Source of the DNA: Neocallimastix lanati (nom. inval.)
Lineage: Eukaryota > Neocallimastigomycota > Neocallimastigomycetes > Neocallimastigales > Neocallimastigaceae
DNA length: 11,955 nucleotides
Assembly (NCBI GenBank): GCA_016946835.1
Contig: JACVTC010000585.1
Coordinates: forward strand, 5,001 to 16,955
Direction of reading: 5' to 3'
Every line of letters starts with the position of its first letter. Within the stretch, counting starts at the first letter, position 1. Below are positions 7,814 through 11,955 of the stretch, in pieces. The notes beneath the pieces are model-generated. The model was not told where the DNA came from, did no database searches, and saw only the letters and a list, made by a program, of their open reading frames with translations. The translations under genes and the position numbers were made by a program.

Positions 7814-7876
<63 letters not shown>
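7526..7876 (+). repeat. Three long poly-A tracts (A26, A33, A60)
   Basis: Pure A runs lie at 7526-7551, 7732-7764 and 7817-7876. The 60-nt run is the longest homopolymer in the window. They lie in the sense orientation of the retrotransposon leader and may be slippage expansions or tails of retroposed sequence. True lengths are uncertain because assemblies often misreport such runs. Confidence 0.9.
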
Positions 7877-7879
<3 letters not shown>

Positions 7880-8172
7880 TAATAATAATATTAATAATTA
7901 TAATAATTTTTATTTTTAATTATTTTAATAAATTACTTGCTTGAAATAATAGCAAGAAAAACCTGTGCAATTTTATTTTTTATTTATTTATTTATAAAGC
8001 GTTTATACGAGCGAATAGAGCTCATATACAGAGTTAGAAGAATTATCTTCTTTAGTGTTGCACTCGACGAATAGATTTGGTTCTAGACTAGGTAAAACTC
8101 TATAAGAGAGCACCGTAGCCTATTATAAAGGAAAACGGTTCTAGGTTTGCAACAACTCTGGCGAATAAGGAG

Positions 8173-8194
8173 CTTACGTCACCGAAGGCGTAAG
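8173..8194 (+). other. GC-rich hairpin in the leader
   Basis: CTTACG pairs with CGTAAG, and an inner CC pairs with GG around a GAA loop with a 3-nt bulge. A second hairpin (AGAAGA with TCTTCT) lies at 8036-8051. The patch at 8000-8300 is richer in G and C than the rest of the leader. Confidence 0.4.
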
Positions 8195-8382
8195 ATTAAA
8201 ATTATATAGTATTTTAAAATTTTATTTCGTGCTTACTCGCGGCACTAGTTATAATAGTACTGACGGTTTTTTCTATAGTTGTGAGTCAATAGTACTATTC
8301 TATTTTATCAATCAATAATTTTATAATTAATATTATAATTTTATAATTAAGAAAATAAAGATTAAAATATAAATATAAGGTT

Positions 8383-8660
8383 TATACGACTTCCAAAGCG
8401 ACAGAAGTTGGTCTCTGTTTTCGTAACATTTTAGTGTTCAGATACTATTGATATAGGGGAAAATAATTTGTTTTATTCTTTTCAGCTAACAATAAGTTAG
8501 ACATAATAAAGAATCTAACAATATTACTTCCTTTTGTCTATAAGACATTAACAATCGATTTCATCTGCGTTATCACTAAAAGGCTAAAGGAACTTATCGT
8601 ATAAAACTTTGATAGATTATATATTTAGTTGGTCCAATACTATATAATCTAGTTTATATT
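8383..8660 (+). pseudogene. Decayed Ty3/gypsy integrase N-terminal half, upstream of gag
   Basis: Retroviral-type integrase joins element cDNA to host DNA. Here plus-strand pieces follow the order of the zinc-binding domain and start of the catalytic core. At 8395-8448 is KATEVGLCFRNILVFRYY, resembling the segment before the 'C..C' of the HHCC finger. At 8484-8522 is a frame where the Cys positions are gone but VRHNKESN remains. At 8551-8625 is TIDFI, then ITKRLKELIV, a TAA, and NFDRLY. The Asp of TIDFI (8557-8559) would be the first catalytic Asp, and the later DRL lies 18 codons on, close to the family spacing. TAA and TAG codons and frame changes show it is dead. It is more decayed than the integrase after gag, so it probably comes from an older related element or a rearrangement. 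Confidence 0.58.
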
Positions 8661-8916
8661 TCAGTAATTTTTGATAAATAATTATAAAATAGAAATATTC
8701 AATTATAAAATATTATTAAGTGTTATTAAAATTTTGTGTTCTTATCCATTAACCTTGGAAACCTACCAATAAACAACTTTTGAACTTTTGGAATCGCTAC
8801 TACCTATCTACCTTTTGGATTATTGGAATCTCTACTACCACTTTGGGAACTTCTGGATTCTACCGCCTATTTTTTACCTTTGAAAACTTATTCTACTTTA
8901 CCTTATTTATTTTAAT
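8661..8916 (+). other. gag leader, C/T-rich
   Basis: From about 8745 the leader has repeated CTACC, TACTACC and TTTTGGA words and no open frame in the gag frame. AACTTTTGGAATCGCTACTACC at about 8785 resembles a segment near 7125, hinting at two copies of the same leader. A frame overlapping this region and the gag start (8780-8995) is a shadow. The stretch 8661-8745 is A/T filler. Confidence 0.5.
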
Positions 8917-9735
8917 ATGGACAACTATTATCAAGAAAATCCTACTTTTAAGGACGGTTTTGCTGGTGATCGTCGATTCTTTAAAGGATTTCTAGCTAAA
9001 ATGGAACTTATTTTTATGATTCAACCAGAAAGATTTGCAAACGATGAAGCTAAAGTAATCTATATCATTTCTCGTTTGTATGGAAACGCCATGAATTGGG
9101 CTGCTACTCTCATTGAAAACCAAGATCCTTGTCTCCTTAATTACAATCAATTCATTGCTAGATTAAAATCAGTATTTGGAAGCTACGATTCTACCTTTAT
9201 TGCGAACCAGAAATTAAGAACAATCAAACAAAAACGAATTGGTGAAGTCAGAAATTATATTTTAGAATTTAATAAATACGCCGATGAATCTTCCTGGAAT
9301 GAAGAAGCCAAGATGGACGCCTTTCTTGCCGGTCTACATGACCATATTGCTACTAGAATTTTAGAAATGTTTCCTGGACCTCAACCCTCCTTGCTATGCA
9401 AACAATTGCATCTAGAATCGATAATCGTATTTCTACTCATAGACAATTCTCCAATCTTCAAGGTCAAATTCAAATAATAGTAATAATAATAAAAATAAAA
9501 AGAGCAAAAAATCATTCTTTTTCCAAAAGCAATTTAAATCCAAACCTCATGGACCTCTATCTCAAGAAGAAAAAGAAAGAAGAAGAAGAGAAAATCTTTG
9601 TTTATATTGTGGATCCTCTGAACATTCTCTCGACAATTGTCCACTTAAAAATAAATATAAAAATAAAAATAAACCTTCATCAAGTAGCACTTATGTTTCT
9701 AATCCCGAATCAAACCTATTTCTAGACCTAGAGTT
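8917..9735 (+). pseudogene. gag: capsid region plus CCHC zinc knuckle, frameshifted
   Basis: Gag forms the particle that packages element RNA. The ATG at 8917 follows the C/T-rich leader and opens a clean frame to about 9390. It shows the Ty3-type capsid fold region (Retrotrans_gag): RFFKGFLAKMELIF, then YIISRLYGNAMNWAATLI, then FGSYDSTFIANQKLRTIKQK and AFLAGLHDHI. Near 9380-9395 the coding frame shifts, and QTIASRIDNRISTHRQFSNL continues in another frame. It shifts again near 9470 into the third frame, with an Asn-rich, Lys-rich linker and then the knuckle CLYCGSSEHSLDNC (9599-9640), a perfect CX2CX4HX4C that binds RNA. That frame ends in TGA at 9769-9771. No nonsense codons lie inside the pieces, only frame changes, so decay is recent or the changes are homopolymer errors. 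gag runs towards protease with one further shift near 9710. Confidence 0.85.
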
Positions 9736-10080
9736 TCTGACTCAAATCTTCCTATTTACGAATTTTCTTTGAGTATTGATAATACAAATTCTACCGCTAA
9801 AATTCTTCTCGATACTGGTTCTCAAATTAATCTAATAGATATCTACTATGTTAAAGAAAATAATATCCCGTATTCAACCAAAACTAATTTCCCTAAGGTA
9901 TCTGGCATTGGTGGAAAGCAAACTATTCTTGGAAAAACTCTTCCTATTTCCATCACTTATAATAACCATAAATGTAAGACTCAATTCTATGTGGTTGACC
10001 TTCCTTCTTATTGTGCTATTTTAGGTTTCGAATGGATTTCTACTCACAATCCCGACATTGACTTCAAAATAAAGTCTTAA
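9711..10080 (+). pseudogene. pol: retropepsin-like aspartic protease domain
   Basis: The protease cleaves the Gag-Pol polyprotein inside the particle. The frame containing SIDNTNSTAKILLDTGSQIN has the catalytic DTGS (DTG at 9811-9819) in the expected ILLDTGS context. It is followed by a glycine-rich flap region (SGIGGKQTILGK) and the C-terminal signature YCAILGFEWISTHNPDIDF, the usual ILG-x-(D/E)-W-L equivalent. The domain therefore looks complete at about 100 residues. There is no ATG at its start; it would be translated as part of Gag-Pol, and the codon at 9769 is TTG within the domain, not a start. The frame ends at a TAA at 10078-10080, but homology continues in another frame from about 10068, so the stop results from a one-base-type shift at an A-rich run. 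Confidence 0.88.
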
Positions 10081-10475
10081 GATTTAATTCCAATTATTGC
10101 ATTGAAAATTGTTTAATCATCCCTAACTCCTTTACTTCTTATGTTCCTTTAAACACTACTAAACAAAATGACAAAAATGAAAATGAAGAAATCAATAATA
10201 AAATAAGCAAATTATTACCAAAAAAAATTACTTCCATTTATAGACACTTTCAGTGAAATATACACTAATGAATCACCTCCTTATTGTCCTTTTGATAGCG
10301 AGATTAAACCCAAACAAAATGAAAAACTTCATTATGACCCAATCTACCCTTAACTGAAAAAGAACCTCTAGCTTCGAAGAATTATATTAAAGAAAATGAA
10401 GACAAAAAATTTATTAGTAAATCTAAATCTCCAGCTGCTTTTTCTGTTTTATTTGTTCCCAAGAAAGACCTAAAT
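10068..10475 (+). pseudogene. pol: protease-RT linker and first part of reverse transcriptase
   Basis: Reverse transcriptase copies element RNA into DNA. A linker frame runs from 10068 to a TGA at 10254. Another takes over from about 10228 with FIDTFSEIYTNESPPYCPFD and LHYDPIYPL to a TAA at 10351. The next frame from 10350 reads TEKEPLASKNYIKENEDKKF, then SKSPAAFSVLFVPKKD. These are the conserved entry region of Ty3 RT ('Y.PIYPL...E...L..YI.EN...FI..S.SP.....LFV.KKDG'). It stops at KKD (10461-10469), just before the 'LR...DYR.LN' motif. All later RT motifs, including the YXDD active site, and the whole RNase H domain are absent. Within 408 bp there are two frame changes. Non-functional. Confidence 0.85.
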
Positions 10476-10485
10476 GATCTCTTTC
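10466..10485 (+). other. Internal deletion junction between RT and integrase
   Basis: Sequence matching RT ends at PKKD and sequence matching integrase begins about four codons later at LFRIHKPPSDF, which in intact elements lies just before the second catalytic Asp. The missing part covers the RT core, RNase H, the integrase zinc finger and the first catalytic Asp. The same reading frame crosses the junction. The exact breakpoint is uncertain by a few codons. Confidence 0.75.
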
Positions 10486-11366
10486 GTATTCATAAACCAC
10501 CCTCCGATTTTTTTCTGATAAAGATTCTCAATTCACTTCAAAATTTTGGTCAGCTATTTGTAAATCTTTCAATATCACAACGAAACTTGCTTCTCCCTTC
10601 CATCACCAAACCAATGGTTTAACGGAGAGGGTGAACTCCGTTATTGAACAATACTTAAGATGTTATTCAAACTTTAAAGGTTCTGATTGGTATAATTTTT
10701 TATTCCTAGCAGAATTCAGTTATAATAATTCAATTCAAGAATCAATTAAGCACTCACCTTTTTATGCAAACTATGGATATAATCCAAGATATTCACCATC
10801 AATTCCAAACAGTACAGATGTTCCTAGAGCTGATGAATTTACAAAAGACCTTTCAGAATTATTCAAAACACTTAATGGAATTTACAACAAGCAAGAAAAA
10901 AGCAAGAAGAATTCGCAAACAAACATCGTATTGAAGCTCCAAATTTTAAACCTGGTGATAAAGTGTGGATTAATAGTTCACTTATAATTCATAATGGAAA
11001 TAAAAACTTAAACCCAGAAAACTTGGTCCATATAAAATCATTAAGAAAATTTCTCCCGTTTCATATAAGTTAGACTTACCAAAAGAAATCAGAATCCATC
11101 CTGTAATACATGTTTCTGAACTTGAACCATTTTATGAAGATCACTTTGGACGAAAGAAAGAACCACCACCACCGATAATTATTGACAATGAAGAAGAATA
11201 CGAAGTTGAAAAAATTCTTGATAAAAGAAAACATTATGGCAAAACCCAATATCTTATTAAATGGAAAGGTTATCCTTTATCTGAAGCATCTTGGGAACCC
11301 GAAGAAAACTTAAATTGCCCTAAACTCTTAAAAGAATTTAACAAAATAACTAAAATTAAAACTTGA
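10477..11366 (+). pseudogene. pol: C-terminal half of integrase with GPY/F module and chromodomain
   Basis: Integrase joins cDNA to the target; the chromodomain is thought to steer it to modified histones. The remnant starts LFRIHKPPSDFF, shifts frame at a T7 run, then shows SDKDSQFTS with the second catalytic Asp (10517-10519). The catalytic Glu in TNGLTERVNS (10625-10627) is exactly 35 residues later. FLAEFSYNNSIQESIKHSPF (region 10695-10765) is the usual end of the core. Shifts near 10895 and 11013 follow, with PGDKVWI in between. After that comes the GPY/F module ([32 protein letters not shown]), a short Pro run, and a chromodomain at about 11187-11349. The chromodomain has the cage-type aromatics Tyr 11199-11201, Trp 11262-11264 and Tyr 11271-11273, and the SWEP motif. 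Stop TGA is at 11364. The first catalytic Asp and zinc finger are missing. Confidence 0.9.
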
Positions 11367-11673
11367 AAATGAATCTTTACTTTATTAATATCAAACTTAT
11401 ATTAATTTATTAATATCAATATTACTAAATATTATTTTATATTATTAAATATTATTAATATTCATGCATTCTTATTATATATTATATTCATGTAACTTTA
11501 TTAATATCATGTAATTTTATTCAAAAAAAGTTCGTACTATAAAATGGTTAATTATTATTTTTATTTTATTTTATTTTAGTTTAGTTTAGTTTAATTTAGT
11601 TTAGTTTAGTTTAGTTTGCTTAATTTTAGTATAGTTATGCCTAACTGTTAGATTCGTCTGGTATCCGAATCCT
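11367..11673 (+). other. 3' untranslated spacer of the element
   Basis: AT-rich DNA between the pol stop and the polypurine tract, with no open frame of note. It contains the TTTAG-type pentamer repeat (11556-11618). At 11651-11671 a 6-bp hairpin (GATTCG with CGAATC, 9-nt loop) lies just before the polypurine tract. Confidence 0.65.
11556..11618 (+). repeat. Pentamer repeat, TTTTA grading into TTTAG
   Basis: About twelve 5-bp units: the first are TTTTA, then TTTAG with one TTTAA variant. Internal position inside the element argues against a telomere. It has probably expanded by slippage. Confidence 0.85.
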
Positions 11674-11685
11674 GGAGGCGGACCA
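11674..11685 (+). promoter_or_regulatory. Polypurine tract candidate (plus-strand primer)
   Basis: GGAGGCGGACCA directly precedes the TGTAAC start of the 3' LTR and stands out as a G-rich string in AT-rich DNA. LTR elements use such a purine tract to prime plus-strand DNA synthesis. The C at 11679 and the final CCA make it imperfect. No comparable tract precedes the 5' copy, which supports the orientation. Confidence 0.65.
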
Positions 11686-11936
11686 TGTAACGAAATCTTC
11701 AGTTAGTAAAATTAGAACCTTGGTTCAATGGTTAGTTACATTGACCATGACCAATACTTCATGGGTTCGACTCACACCTCAACCCATTTTGCATTAATAA
11801 TTATTTTATTAATTATTTTATAATTATTAATAATATCTTCTTGAATATTCTTTCTGTATAAAATTATAGAAAGTTAAAGATTCTTTCGACCGAAATGAAT
11901 TTAGAAATTCTTATTATATAAATTATTTTTAGAACA
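11686..11936 (+). repeat. 3' LTR
   Basis: Begins TGTAAC and matches the 5' copy to about 11929 with one substitution and one indel. Ending at AGAACA (11936) gives a TG...CA LTR of 251 bp and leaves TGTTAC next to it, one mismatch from the TGTAAC before the 5' LTR, as expected for a slightly mutated target-site duplication. The alternative end GTTACA at 11943 would make a perfect 6-bp inverted terminus but no duplication. The last 7-8 bases have no counterpart at the equivalent place in the 5' copy. Confidence 0.75.
11721..11774 (+). promoter_or_regulatory. tRNA-like A box and B box inside the 3' LTR
   Basis: Identical boxes to the 5' copy: TGGTTCAATGG at 11721-11731 and GGTTCGACTCA at 11764-11774, again 43 nt apart. 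The substitution between the LTRs falls between the boxes and leaves both untouched. Confidence 0.4.
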
Positions 11937-11955
11937 TGTTACAGAAATTAATATT

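Larger units (their letters stand above)
6649..8382. other. Long non-coding leader of the element, first part, mosaic
   Basis: No intact reading frame. From left to right: AT-rich DNA with a TATA box at 6785; a C/T-rich stretch at about 6960-7420 with many CTACC and TACC words; diverged TTGTACTACC repeats (7448-7616); three growing poly-A tracts (7526-7876); and a moderately GC-richer patch with several hairpins (about 8000-8300). The sense frame at 8001-8105 contains YTELEELSSLVL, which weakly recalls an RNase H segment. The length is unusual for a Ty3 leader and suggests that pieces of an older element are included. Confidence 0.5.
6402..11936 (+). mobile_element. Defective Ty3/gypsy LTR retrotransposon, chromodomain-bearing type
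   Basis: Two near-identical direct repeats (6402-6648 and 11686-11929 and beyond) enclose gag, protease, partial reverse transcriptase, partial integrase and a chromodomain in the order typical of Ty3/gypsy chromoviruses. A purine-rich tract abuts the 3' repeat. LTR-to-LTR length is about 5.5 kb, near a normal full length, but this is deceptive. The leader is more than 2 kb, while about a kilobase or more of pol is missing. Frame changes occur in gag, between gag and pol, after protease, in the RT linker and in integrase. The copy lacks the RT active site, RNase H and the first integrase Asp, so it could have moved only with enzymes supplied in trans. Boundaries at TG (6402) and CA (11936) are my preferred reading. 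Confidence 0.8.

Noticed and set aside
8030-8130. Minus-strand frame containing PSLEPNLFVECNTKED as a gene
   Set aside because: Looks coding-like but overlaps a plus-strand frame of equal quality inside the element leader; no family recognised on the minus strand.
8780-8995. 71-codon frame before gag
   Set aside because: Hydrophobic frame over the C/T-rich leader that runs into gag in another frame; gag homology is clear in its own frame, so this is a shadow.
9396-9725. 109-codon frame as a separate protein
   Set aside because: Only its first 25 or so codons continue gag; from about 9470 on, the zinc-knuckle frame is the real one.
11556-11618. Telomere-type repeat
   Set aside because: Pentamer array lies between pol and the LTR, is short and imperfect, and grades from TTTTA; internal slippage is simpler.

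Overview
The window looks like intergenic or accessory DNA from a very AT-rich eukaryote. I infer an anaerobic gut fungus (Neocallimastigomycota). The grounds are long stretches of almost only A and T, dozens of A/T homopolymers, AAT and AT microsatellites, a eukaryotic clathrin-adaptor relic and a chromodomain-bearing Ty3/gypsy retrotransposon. Other AT-rich eukaryotes such as dictyostelids are not excluded. There is no intact gene and no prokaryotic operon, CRISPR array or rRNA.

Bases 1-6200 are AT-rich filler holding eroded coding relics. The one I can identify lies on the minus strand at 1737-2889. It is a broken copy of the sigma (small) subunit of an AP clathrin adaptor, most like AP-1. 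Its segments follow the normal protein order but are separated by AT insertions, frame changes and stops. Other islands (minus 3020-3195; plus 3352-3522, 3710-3841, 4508-4639, 5841-6041) read like damaged coding sequence but are unidentified.

At 6196-6401 a 68-codon open stretch on the plus strand is cut by a TGTAAC-starting repeat of about 247 bp. A near-identical copy lies at 11686-11936. I read the two copies as the LTRs of one Ty3/gypsy chromovirus-type element. Between them are a long leader (6649-8916), gag (capsid region and CCHC knuckle), an aspartic protease (DTGS), the first part of reverse transcriptase, the second half of integrase (D-35-E, GPY/F module), a chromodomain, a polypurine tract and the 3' LTR. 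A deletion removed the RT core, RNase H and the integrase N-terminus including its first catalytic Asp. Frame changes break the remainder, so the copy cannot be autonomous.

The leader is mosaic. A more decayed integrase N-terminal relic (about 8383-8660) sits upstream of gag, and a gag-leader motif occurs twice (about 7120 and 8775), so parts of at least two related elements are probably merged. The LTR carries tRNA-like A-box and B-box sequences at tRNA spacing. I found no convincing new functional system. The most useful observations are the sigma-adaptor relic, the in-frame RT/IN deletion, the duplicated integrase part, the pol III-like boxes in the LTR and the interrupted host reading frame.
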